From an uncultured Ruminococcus sp. (GTDB lineage: Bacteria; Bacillota; Clostridia; Oscillospirales; Acutalibacteraceae): DNA of 7,946 nt. The stretch is taken from assembly GCA_902762335.1 (NCBI GenBank), contig CACWNZ010000049.1, forward strand, positions 1 to 7,946. Reading direction: 5' to 3'. The notes under the pieces are model-generated. The model saw nothing but the letters and a program-made list of their open reading frames with translations, was not told the DNA's origin and did not search any database. Of the stretch, positions 1-6,500 are shown piece after piece (the first letter of the stretch is position 1; each line of letters opens with the position of its first letter). The translations under genes and the position numbers were made by a program.

Positions 1-735
1 CTTGCCGAGGCTCTCAAGCCGGGTATGTCGGACCTCGAAAAGATAAGGGCTATACATAATTGGCTGGTAAATAACGTGACCTACGACGTAGAGGGACTTG
101 AATCCGGCAATATACCCGATACCTCGTTCACTGCGGAGGGACTTTTTGAGACGCGCATCGCAGTGTGCGACGGCTATGCAAAGGCATTTCTTCAGATGGC
201 GACCCGCGCGGGCTTTGATGCAATACGTGTCACAGGCATGGGCTACACAAGCTCGGGCTCGGAGGCTCACGCATGGAATCAGATAAAGTATAACGGCAAA
301 TGGTACAACGTGGACGTTACCTGGGACGATCCCGTTACCAATGCGGGCTACGGCGATAATCTCAAATACACCTATTTCCTTATTCCCGACAGCATAATGG
401 ATCTTGACCATACAGCAGACAGCGAAAAGTATTCATGCACCGCAGCTCAGCCCGTCAGCGAGTTCATAGATAAGGTCATAGCGGAGGAGAAGGAGGCTGT
501 GCCGGGCGTGATATTCTGCAACAGCGAATCCGAATTCGGCGCGGGAGTCAATAATATCAACGTAAGCGTGCAGTCGACCGCTACCTTCGTTATTAAGACC
601 GATAAGACGAGCGCGGAGCTCAGGAGCGTTCTCAGCAGCAATCTGCCTCAGGGCAGCTATTCCGTAAGCTACAGCAGCAAAACATGGAAGCTCAGCGGTT
701 ATGTCTGCTACGTTGTGAGCGTAACGCCTGCCTGA
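1..735 (+). CDS. Transglutaminase-like domain protein, 5'-truncated by window edge
   Basis: The reading frame is open from base 1 to the TGA at 733-735 (244 codons visible). The ATG at 25 is internal: the codons before it (LAEALKPG) continue the typical helix ahead of the MSDLEKIRAIHNWLV motif, so the true start lies upstream. The transglutaminase-like cysteine protease fold is shown by Cys in RIAVCDGYAKAF (fragment residue 56), His in EAHAWNQI (residue 90) and Asp in WYNVDVTWDDP (residue 105), the usual Cys-His-Asp triad in order. After the catalytic core comes a tail of about 90 residues rich in Ser, Val and Thr with no motif I recognise. In Ruminococcus-type bacteria such proteins are commonly exported and act on the cell surface, but the signal peptide region is outside the window, so location is inferred. 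The actual substrate (protease or crosslinker) cannot be told. Sir2 follows 35 bases later on the same strand, so they may be cotranscribed. Confidence 0.9.
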   Translation, partial: LAEALKPGMSDLEKIRAIHNWLVNNVTYDVEGLESGNIPDTSFTAEGLFETRIAVCDGYAKAFLQMATRAGFDAIRVTGMGYTSSGSEAHAWNQIKYNGKWYNVDVTWDDPVTNAGYGDNLKYTYFLIPDSIMDLDHTADSEKYSCTAAQPVSEFIDKVIAEEKEAVPGVIFCNSESEFGAGVNNINVSVQSTATFVIKTDKTSAELRSVLSSNLPQGSYSVSYSSKTWKLSGYVCYVVSVTPA

Positions 736-757
736 GAAAAGACCGATAATACCGAAT

Positions 758-763
758 GGAGGG
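758..763 (+). promoter_or_regulatory. Ribosome binding site that fixes the Sir2 start
   Basis: GGAGGG lies 7 bases before the ATG at 771. An in-frame ATG at 756 overlaps this Shine-Dalgarno sequence and has no good site of its own, so translation should begin at 771 and the five extra residues from 756 are not part of the protein. Confidence 0.85.
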
Positions 764-770
764 AAATATT

Positions 771-1484
771 ATGTATGAGGAGCTAAAGGCGCTTATAGAG
801 AGCAGCAATAATATAGTGTTCTTCGGAGGGGCGGGAGTTTCTACCGAAAGCGGCATTCCCGATTTCAGGAGCGTGGACGGGCTGTATAATCAGAAATATA
901 AATATCCGCCCGAAAGGATACTCAGTCACAGCTTCTTTATGAGCAATACTGCGGAATTCTACGATTTCTACCGCGATAAGATGATATGTACCTCGGCAAA
1001 GCCCAACAAGGCGCATATCGCCCTTGCCAAGCTTGAACAGCAGGGCAAGCTCAGGGCGGTAGTCACTCAGAACATCGACGGACTTCATCAGGCGGCGGGC
1101 AGCAAAAAGGTATACGAGCTGCACGGCTCCGTTATGAGGAACTACTGCATGAGATGCCGCAAGTTCTACGATCTTTCGGCTATAACCGAAAGCACGGGCA
1201 TTCCGAAATGTACCTGCGGCGGCACGATAAAGCCCGACGTGGTCTTATATGAAGAAGGGCTTGACGACAGCACCGTGCGTCAGGCGGTCAGGGCTATCTC
1301 AAAGGCGCAGGTGCTCATAATAGGCGGCACCTCGCTCAACGTATACCCTGCGGCAGGCTTTCTGAACTACTTTGACGGAGAAAAGATAGTTCTGCTCAAC
1401 AAGTCGGAAACCCTGTTTGACGAGAGAGCCGACATCGTGATAAGAGATCCCATAGGTCAGGTACTCGGAGAATGCGTACCGTAA
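771..1484 (+). CDS. Sir2-family NAD-dependent protein deacylase
   Basis: A complete 237-residue sirtuin. It would remove acetyl or other acyl groups from lysine side chains in the cytoplasm, consuming NAD+ and giving nicotinamide and O-acyl-ADP-ribose. The NAD-binding motif GAGVSTESGIPDFRS is at residues 20-34, TQNIDGLHQAAGS at 99-111, and the catalytic His is H118 in YELHGS. The zinc-binding cysteines are C126 and C129 (CMRC) and C147 and C149 (CTC), so the second pair is spaced CxC rather than the common CxxC. KPDVVLYEEGLD at 154-165 and GGTSLNVYPA near the C-terminus complete the family signature. Length matches compact bacterial sirtuins. The start at 771 is chosen for its GGAGGG site. 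It follows the transglutaminase gene by 35 bases and ends 20 bases before a strong terminator. Substrates cannot be deduced. Sir2 domains also occur as NADase effectors in defence systems, but this stand-alone protein with zinc cysteines looks like a normal deacylase. Confidence 0.95.
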   Translation: MYEELKALIESSNNIVFFGGAGVSTESGIPDFRSVDGLYNQKYKYPPERILSHSFFMSNTAEFYDFYRDKMICTSAKPNKAHIALAKLEQQGKLRAVVTQNIDGLHQAAGSKKVYELHGSVMRNYCMRCRKFYDLSAITESTGIPKCTCGGTIKPDVVLYEEGLDDSTVRQAVRAISKAQVLIIGGTSLNVYPAAGFLNYFDGEKIVLLNKSETLFDERADIVIRDPIGQVLGECVP

Positions 1485-1504
1485 TAGCTTTATAAAGACA
1501 AAAG

Positions 1505-1548
1505 GCGCCGATCCGCTGCGAAAAAACAGCGGGTCGGCGCTTCGTTTG
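1505..1548 (+). terminator. Rho-independent terminator after Sir2
   Basis: The arms 1505-1518 and 1527-1540 pair over 14 bp with a single G·U (GCGCCGATCCGCTG with CAGCGGGTCGGCGC) around an A-rich 8-base loop. The following T-run (TTCGTTT) is short and interrupted, but the GC-rich stem right after the Sir2 stop makes a terminator the natural reading. Confidence 0.85.
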
Positions 1549-1614
1549 CAAAGCGGCGCGGGCTTATGTGTGATCTCCGTGAATTCCGTGTTGCAGGCTT
1601 TTGCGCGAAAAAAT

Positions 1615-1654
1615 TTGATATTCTGTTACTTTTGTATATCTTTTCCGGTATAAT
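1615..1654 (+). promoter_or_regulatory. Possible promoter for the hairpin RNA / disrupted gene
   Basis: A perfect -10-like TATAAT is at 1649-1654. The hexamer 17 bases upstream (TTACTT, 1626-1631) is a poor -35. Alternatively TTGATA at 1615-1620 with a 16-base spacer points to TATCTT at 1637-1642. The region is AT-rich, so chance matches are likely. In favour, a start about 7 bases after 1654 would fall exactly at the base of the long hairpin that follows. Confidence 0.35.
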
Positions 1655-1661
1655 AGTATTC

Positions 1662-1746
1662 ACGGACAAACACTCCTATCCTCATGTTATATGGTTTTGT
1701 GGTTATTACTTTATAACATTTTTGGGCGTGTTTGTCTGTTTTTTTT
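1662..1746 (+). ncRNA. Candidate small RNA or attenuator: long hairpin with T8 tail
   Basis: The outer arms 1662-1673 and 1728-1739 pair over 12 bp with one G·U (ACGGACAAACAC with GTGTTTGTCTGT). Further in, 1675-1678 pairs with 1723-1726, and 1684-1691 (ATGTTATA) pairs perfectly with 1712-1719 (TATAACAT), leaving a 20-base loop. A run of eight T (1739-1746) follows at once, as in an intrinsic terminator on the + strand. TATAAT ends 7 bases before the hairpin starts, so the layout fits a self-contained transcript of about 85 nt. It could instead be an attenuator before the disrupted gene, a second terminator for readthrough from Sir2, or a mobile-element relic. I recognise no named RNA family. 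The pairing is seen directly; transcription is inferred. Confidence 0.45.
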
Positions 1747-1787
1747 AGATTGATTCGGTATTTATCGGTTTTTCAGGACGATTTTGA

Positions 1788-1878
1788 TGTGGGAAAGCTG
1801 TAGATGTTAAGGAAATAAAAGAAAAACTCGAATCTGCCGGAATTGATATCGGGATAGAGCCTGAATTTTCCTATTATA
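1788..1878 (+). pseudogene. Left remnant of a small gene interrupted by IS630
   Basis: In the frame of base 1788 the reading VDVKEIKEKLESAGIDIGI and then EPEFSYY runs into the left end of the insertion sequence. It looks protein-like (amphipathic KEIKEKLE helix), unlike the T-rich DNA before it. The frame is closed upstream by TGA at 1785 and has no start codon inside. A one-base slip near 1790 would join it to the preceding frame (FQDDFDVGK), so an old frameshift is possible. Joining it in frame to the piece right of the IS gives a tail FSYYMTIDVLYQQA and a stop. I recognise no family. It could also be a chance open frame of about 30 codons. Confidence 0.35.
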
Positions 1879-1903
1879 GTAAACGACAATAATAATTTTA
1901 CTT
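1879..1903 (+). repeat. Left terminal inverted repeat of the IS630 element
   Basis: This end begins GTAAACGACA and matches the right end (reverse complement of 3010-3034) at 21 of 25 bases, the mismatches falling at positions 11, 12, 17 and 18. It overlaps the transposase stop codon at 1898-1900. Confidence 0.9.
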
Positions 1904-2500
1904 AAAACAGCATAAGGTTCTGAGCTGATCGTTAGGAGCAGCCCATGAATTAAAAGCTTGGTCAATGGTCAATTCAAGAATGGAAATAGAAGCAAAAAAT
2001 ATATTATGAGTATTTTCACGCCTTGTTATTCGCCGGACTTGTTCAATAGGATTCAGATCAGGAGAGTATGGCGGTAGTTTAATAAAAACTACATCTTTCA
2101 AAATATCAGCATACTCAGGCAAAGTTTCATCGCATATAAGTCTTTTCGTCTTTTTGTGCCACGGAGCATTATCCATAACAAGTGCATACTTTTTGCCTTT
2201 CGGCACAGGATGAGCAGATAAGAAATCCCTTATTGCTTCAATCGTCGTTGAATAATTGAATTTTTCAGGTTTAGCAACAAACAATTCTCCACTTTCAGGA
2301 ATGACAAATCCACTATATGAAATCTTGGATCTTCCGGGAAATGATTTGACCTGTGGCTTGCTTCCTTTTTTAAACCACGCTGATGTTATTGTTGTCTGTA
2401 TTTGAAAATGGACTTCATCCTGATAAACAAGAATAAGATTGTCGTCTGATTCTATTTCTTCTCGTTTTTTTGAATAACTGACGTTCTTCTGTATCTTCAA
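1898..2500 (-). CDS. IS630 transposase, C-terminal catalytic part (frameshifted)
   Basis: This frame carries the DDE catalytic core of the transposase, the RNase H-like domain that cuts and joins the element ends. Counting from the TTG at 2500, the first acidic residue is D28 in VYQDEVHF, the second D110 in VMDNAPWH, and the Glu is E153 in YSPDLNPIEQV. The protein ends in the family-typical SWAAPNDQLRTLCCFK. It has no real start of its own: the TTG has no clear ribosome site and meaningful homology begins only at KKREEIESDDNL, just after the A7 run at 2465-2471. It is therefore the second half of a roughly 350-residue protein whose first half lies in the other frame. One oddity is Arg (CGG, bases 2033-2035) where IS630 proteins usually have Trp after IEQV, a single T-to-C change that may weaken the enzyme. 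Confidence 0.92.
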   Translation of the reverse strand: MKIQKNVSYSKKREEIESDDNLILVYQDEVHFQIQTTITSAWFKKGSKPQVKSFPGRSKISYSGFVIPESGELFVAKPEKFNYSTTIEAIRDFLSAHPVPKGKKYALVMDNAPWHKKTKRLICDETLPEYADILKDVVFIKLPPYSPDLNPIEQVRRITRRENTHNIFFASISILELTIDQAFNSWAAPNDQLRTLCCFK

Positions 2501-2960
2501 ATCCCTTGCTTGGATATGATTGCGGGCGAATCAAAGAATAGCCCGGTTCGTGAAAAAGCCTTTGGCACTGACGAACGCTCAACTCAACATTAAATATCTT
2601 TTTGATATAATCAGAAAGCGAATTTCCGTCCCATGTTTTATATCCTGAATCTTTTGGAGATGCTTGAAGTGCAAAATCAATTATCTTTTTCTGTTCTTCT
2701 GAAAGTTTACACGGTCTACCGGGTTGCTTTTTGGTTTTTAAAGCCTCAAAGCCCTGTTCATCGGCAATTTTAACCCAACTTGTAACAGCCGCCTTGGTCA
2801 CGCCGGCAGATGCTCCAACTTTTGAAGCAGGCGTTCCCGACAAAACCATGTTGACCGCAAATACACGGAAAAGATATTTTGATTCATCACTTGATGACAT
2901 AATAGCTTGGCCTTGTGCAAGTAAATCTGATGGGTTGGTTTGATATTTTCTATTATTCAT
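2415..2960 (-). CDS. IS630 transposase, N-terminal DNA-binding part (frameshifted)
   Basis: This is the first half of the transposase. Residues about 30-80 form a helix-turn-helix (SKVGASAGVTKAAVTSWVKI), then the conserved PGRPCKLSEEQKKII linker and a second winged-helix-like segment with KDSGYKTWDG and SVRQCQRLFHEPGYS; these bind the terminal repeats. Family-like sequence runs to EDTEERQLFKK and then turns to basic nonsense (TRRNRIRRQ) at the A7 run, where the other frame takes over. Skipping one A there gives a continuous protein of normal family length. The ATG at 2960 is supported by AGGAG ten bases upstream. Either an inactivating one-base insertion or programmed slippage would explain the split; the sequence alone does not decide. 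Confidence 0.92.
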   Translation of the reverse strand: MNNRKYQTNPSDLLAQGQAIMSSSDESKYLFRVFAVNMVLSGTPASKVGASAGVTKAAVTSWVKIADEQGFEALKTKKQPGRPCKLSEEQKKIIDFALQASPKDSGYKTWDGNSLSDYIKKIFNVELSVRQCQRLFHEPGYSLIRPQSYPSKGFEDTEERQLFKKTRRNRIRRQSYSCLSG

Positions 2961-2970
2961 TGTTACACCA

Positions 2971-3011
2971 CTCCTATGAGTAGTATAACATATCGGTTAT
3001 TGTTTTATAAA
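2971..3011 (-). promoter_or_regulatory. Transposase promoter and ribosome binding site
   Basis: On the - strand TATACT (2982-2987) is a good -10, with TTTATA (3006-3011) as a -35 at 18-base spacing, the latter overlapping the right terminal repeat. AGGAG (2971-2975) then stands ten bases before the transposase ATG. Placing the promoter against the terminal repeat is common in insertion sequences and can let transposase binding repress its own gene; that repression is inference. Confidence 0.5.
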
Positions 3012-3034
3012 GTAAATATATTTATGTCGTTTAC
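3010..3034 (-). repeat. Right terminal inverted repeat of the IS630 element
   Basis: Read on the - strand this begins GTAAACGACA and mirrors the left end (1879-1903) at 21 of 25 positions. It lies upstream of the transposase gene and overlaps its probable -35 hexamer. Confidence 0.9.
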
Positions 3035-3036
3035 CA

Positions 3037-3068
3037 TGACTATCGATGTATTATATCAGCAGGCGTAA
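3037..3068 (+). pseudogene. Right remnant (C-terminal tail) of the IS-interrupted gene
   Basis: If the element and one copy of the two-base target are removed, the left remnant continues without a frame change into MTIDVLYQQA and stops at TAA 3066-3068. A terminator begins 14 bases later, which is what the end of a real gene should look like. The piece is too short to identify, and other placements of the target TA would give a different tail, so this is a reasoned reconstruction. Confidence 0.35.
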
Positions 3069-3082
3069 CGGCAGCAAAGTTT

Positions 3083-3125
3083 CAGGCAGACCTGCTGTTT
3101 TAAGCGGGAGGGTCTGCCTGTTTTT
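3083..3125 (+). terminator. Orphan rho-independent terminator on the + strand
   Basis: CAGGCAGACC (3083-3092) pairs perfectly with GGTCTGCCTG (3111-3120) over 10 bp, followed by T5 (3121-3125). In the - direction the hairpin is followed by AAACTTTG, so it works for + strand transcripts. No intact + strand gene lies just upstream; it most likely served the gene now split by the IS. Confidence 0.85.
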
Positions 3126-3179
3126 CCGGTCATTTGTGTCGAATTACATTTGTACCGCAGGAATCGGGCTGCAAGTCTG

Positions 3180-3470
3180 TCAGATCTTTTCTATGCGGTA
3201 CCCCATGCTCACGATCTGCTTCAATGTTTCGAGAGCTGTGCTGCGGTCGTACTGCTTCTCCGTTTCCGGAAGCTCGCTGTAGGGTACGAGCAGGGGAGTG
3301 GTCTTCTGAGAAGGATCCTTGACCTCTCCGAACCTCCACCCTTCTGAGATACGCCCCTGAGCCCATACGTCATGAACGTTTGCAGCGATCAGCTCGGTGA
3401 GCTCCAGAAGCTCGTCAGGCAGTATGACGCCGCTTGTATCGGCAGGGTGGGGAACATAGGTTGTTTTCAT
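3180..3470 (-). CDS. Stand-alone RyR domain protein
   Basis: A 96-residue protein that is essentially one RyR domain (Pfam RyR, the repeat first described in ryanodine receptors). Visible signatures are YVPHPADTSGVILPDEL at 5-21, the NVHDVWAQGRISEGWRFG core at 31-48 with H33, W36 and GWRFG, LVPYSELPETEKQYDR at 61-76 and TALETLKQIVSMGY at 78-91. In bacteria these small domains occur alone or fused to Rossmann and other signalling domains and are thought to bind a ligand or a partner; the ligand is not known to me. AAGGAG stands nine bases before the ATG. It follows the kinase-nuclease gene by 34 bases on the same strand and must share its transcript, since no terminator lies between. The large protein carries a diverged copy of the same motif, suggesting a linked function. 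No membrane segment or signal peptide is present, so it should be cytosolic. Confidence 0.93.
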   Translation of the reverse strand: MKTTYVPHPADTSGVILPDELLELTELIAANVHDVWAQGRISEGWRFGEVKDPSQKTTPLLVPYSELPETEKQYDRSTALETLKQIVSMGYRIEKI

Positions 3471-3504
3471 GGTTATTCTCTCCTTTTTCTTTTTATTTTT
3501 ATGA

Positions 3505-6500
3505 TCATAAGCCCTTCATATATCGCACCAGCTCTTCGCCGATGCATTTTATTTCCTGACGACCGGAGAAAGTCTTTATGTGCAGCTTGTCGCCTCTTTC
3601 GGACTGCAGCTCATTGTTTGCCTCAAAATACGAATTGTTCCGATAGTCATTATTGACAATGGTCATTTTGGTATTTATGCCGAACTGTGAGGCAAGGCTG
3701 TGCAGCTTGTGATAAAATTTCATTTCAAGCTTTTCAACTGCCTTGACCTCTACGATCATACTTGAAAAGCCCTTGGTGAGCACGATATCGAGTTCGTTTT
3801 CGACCCTGTTTCCGTACCACGAAAATTCGAAGCCCTTGCGTATATCGTCAAAGAATCCGGTTTTCAGAGCCTCACAATAAACGTATATTTCCACGATCTC
3901 TCCGGCTGTGGTAAGCAGCTTTTTGATGCGGCGCGAGGTAAACGAGAAGCTTGCCATGTGGTCGTCGTCATTGACGGCAAGATCTCGGATATATCCCGCG
4001 TTTTGAAGTTCCTTCAGGATCTGAATTGAATAAACTCCGGCATCGTCTCCGGCGCGTGACAGCGCCACCCCTTCGACCTTCAGCGATTCGGGAGAAATGA
4101 CGATCTCACGGGTAAAATCGCGATATCTGACGACAGGCTTTTTATATTCGTTCAGCCATCTGCACAGTGTGTTCGTATTGCCGGAAAAGGGCGGGCTGCA
4201 GATGATGTCTACACTGATGGTGTCGGACGTCTGTCTGGTGATCGCGGAACGAGGGTCGATTACCCGGTGTGCTTTCAGCCGTGCGAGCAGTTCTCTTGCT
4301 GAGCCTTCCATATCGGCGCTGACCGTAAACACGCGCCGTTCTGTCATAGCATACGGTACGTCCGCTTTCAGGACGATCCTGTCTGCGGCATCTGTCCTCT
4401 CAAAATACTCATTGAGGATCGCGCACAGCTTGGTCCAATTCAAAACTCTGTATTCAAAGGCCTTGTCCGGATCACATCTCGTACTGCTCAAAAGAGTTTT
4501 GCCGGAATAGATATCCCACAACTTCCGGTAGTCATGCAGGAACTCGGGTATCTCAAAGTCGATATCCGAAGCGTTCATCAGTGAAAACATATCCGATACG
4601 GTGATGTATGAATTATCGTTGACGTACGCAAGATAATCGCATTCCGACGTATTGACGAAGGACTTGTCGGCGGCGTCAAATTCAAAATAAGCTATCCCTC
4701 TGTCATGCATGGCGCATATCAGACGGCTGTTCTGCGCGCATGACGAAAAGAGAGGCGCCGTGCCGTCAAACAGGACGTTCCTGCCGTCCTCAAAGCAGCC
4801 GGAGATCTTTTCCGGCACCTCACAGATGTCGCCGTAGTGCAGAAGCTCTGCAGTCTTCAGATATGCACTGACGCCGCAGGGCGCTGTCTTCAGCGACTTT
4901 ACTGCCTCCAGCAGTCTGTCTCCGCAGGTCATGCCTTCGCGGCAAATGATCGTAAAGGTGACCGCACAGTTTATGTTTCTTCGGGAAAAATATTTCAGCA
5001 GGGCATCAAGCTTGATCCTTACCTCTTCAGGCTGACAGTCATCTTCGCAGTGATAGAGATATCTGATGCTGTGCGGGCACAGGACCGTAGGGCTTGCCGC
5101 GTTGGAAAAGCAGACCTGATTGCGGAAATTTTCCTTTCTGCCGTCGCTGAACGGCATTACGAGCTCGTCACAGAAGCGAAACGTCAGTATAAATGGTATG
5201 TCGTTGATGAGCGCACTGTCCAGGCTCTTAAAGTCAATATAGCTGTGCGCCTGTATAAACGGGAAGTAAAAACGGTCGATGTTCTTGATAAGCTGATCGG
5301 CGCGATTTTTGACGGCGCCGCCGGGAAGAGTGTTCATAAGACGGTCTTTCAGACGCTTGTACTGCTTTGCGTAGCCCGATACTCCGGTTGATAATCCCGA
5401 AAGGCACATCAAAAACCGGTCCAGAGCGATACGGACCTCATCGTCGCCGTCGGAAATCATAGCGCTCAGCTCGCCGATATCGCCGTCGGGAGAACGGGCG
5501 CCTATCCTTTTTACCTCCGCCATATAGTGCCTGTGCAGAAGCAGTGAGACACTGTCAAGCTCGTCAAATTCCTCCGGTACGGAGCTTTCCCACAGACTGC
5601 GGTCGCCCGAAGAATATTCCGGTGCGCTCAGAGGCATGTCCTCAGAGCCGAAGGCGATACAGTGGTGTATCTTCTTCTCTTTATCGTATATCTTCCCGCG
5701 CTCGCTGCTTCCGCTTGTAAGGTTGTCGATATCGTAAGAAAGGCGATCGGGGTCAAGCCCCCTCCAGCCCTGACAGACCTTTTCAAGCACCCATCTTTTA
5801 TGTTCAAGGGCGATCAGACTGCGCAGAGTGCGGGCGGCATCCTCGTCCGTATCCCCGCGCTGTAAAATTTTACTGCTGAATACCCTCGCCGCCTCGTCCT
5901 CGCTGCCGACGAGGGTAAAGCCCGCATCGGACATGAGCTCCGGGTACGCCGTGTCATCCCTTAGCAATATACCGCAGCTGAAAAGTTTATATTTTATCGA
6001 AAGCACGAACGAGACCGAGGATCTGTAGTCGTATTTCTTGTCAGGGTCTGTAATGAATTTATCAAAATCGCTTCGGATCTCCGTATTGACTGCTCCGCCC
6101 CAACTGAGATTGGTGTTGAACGCCATGCGGTTAAGAGTGGGATGGAAGCTTTCGGCTGACACGTCCTCTAAAATATATACGGGTATGGGACCGTTATTGA
6201 TATGCCGGGAGACTGAGGGGGGAGTTCCGTCGTTTACGTAGCACACGGGGCGCACAAGTTCTTTGCTGCGCAGCACATAGTCTATCGCCCCGGCGGCAGC
6301 CCTGCTTTTTGCTGTGGTATCGAGGGAGATGAACACGTAATCCGGAGTATTGTTTTCGATGATGTCGGCGGCAAGAATGCGGTTGGCTGTCTCGTTTTTT
6401 ATCCCGCTGCCGAACGTGAGACCGGATGGAAGGGCTTCAAATCTTATGCTGCCGTAGAGCCCATCGGTATCCTGCTCCGGGTCCGTTGCGACAAAGCGCG

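Larger units (their letters stand above)
1879..3034 (-). mobile_element. IS630-family insertion sequence, about 1156 bp
   Basis: The left end 1879-1903 and the reverse complement of 3010-3034 match at 21 of 25 positions, with the first ten (GTAAACGACA) identical, forming the terminal inverted repeats. The interior encodes a DDE transposase of the IS630 type on the - strand, in two frames. IS630/Tc1 elements insert at TA and duplicate it: TA is present at 1877-1878 on the left, while the right flank (3035-3036) reads CA, one substitution away. Length and AT-rich composition fit the family and contrast with the neighbouring genes. The boundaries are set by where the repeats stop matching, so they could be a few bases off. 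Confidence 0.92.

Noticed and set aside
756..770. Upstream ATG giving Sir2 five extra residues
   Set aside because: This ATG overlaps the GGAGGG ribosome site of the better start at 771.
771..1484. Sir2 as a NADase effector of a defence system together with the - strand operon
   Set aside because: It is on the opposite strand, separated by its own terminator and the IS, has the zinc cysteines of ordinary deacylases, and pairs with a transglutaminase gene instead.
1490..1663. A 57-codon - strand frame starting GTG with AGGAG nine bases upstream
   Set aside because: It reads straight back through the Sir2 terminator hairpin and has no protein-like pattern; the AGGAG is part of the long hairpin at 1662-1739.
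1670..1692. CACTCCTAT near a TATAACAT/ATGTTATA motif, echoing the transposase leader at 2969-2992
   Set aside because: The shared stretch is about nine bases and alignment breaks down on both sides; too short to claim a related element.
1566..1748. A 60-codon + strand frame with a hydrophobic translation
   Set aside because: No ribosome site before the ATG, and the hydrophobicity simply reflects T-rich DNA that is better explained by the hairpin and T8 run.
4837..5391. A 184-codon + strand open frame opposite the large kinase-nuclease gene
   Set aside because: It is antisense to an intact, motif-rich gene, has no domain signature, and is expected by chance in moderate-GC coding DNA.
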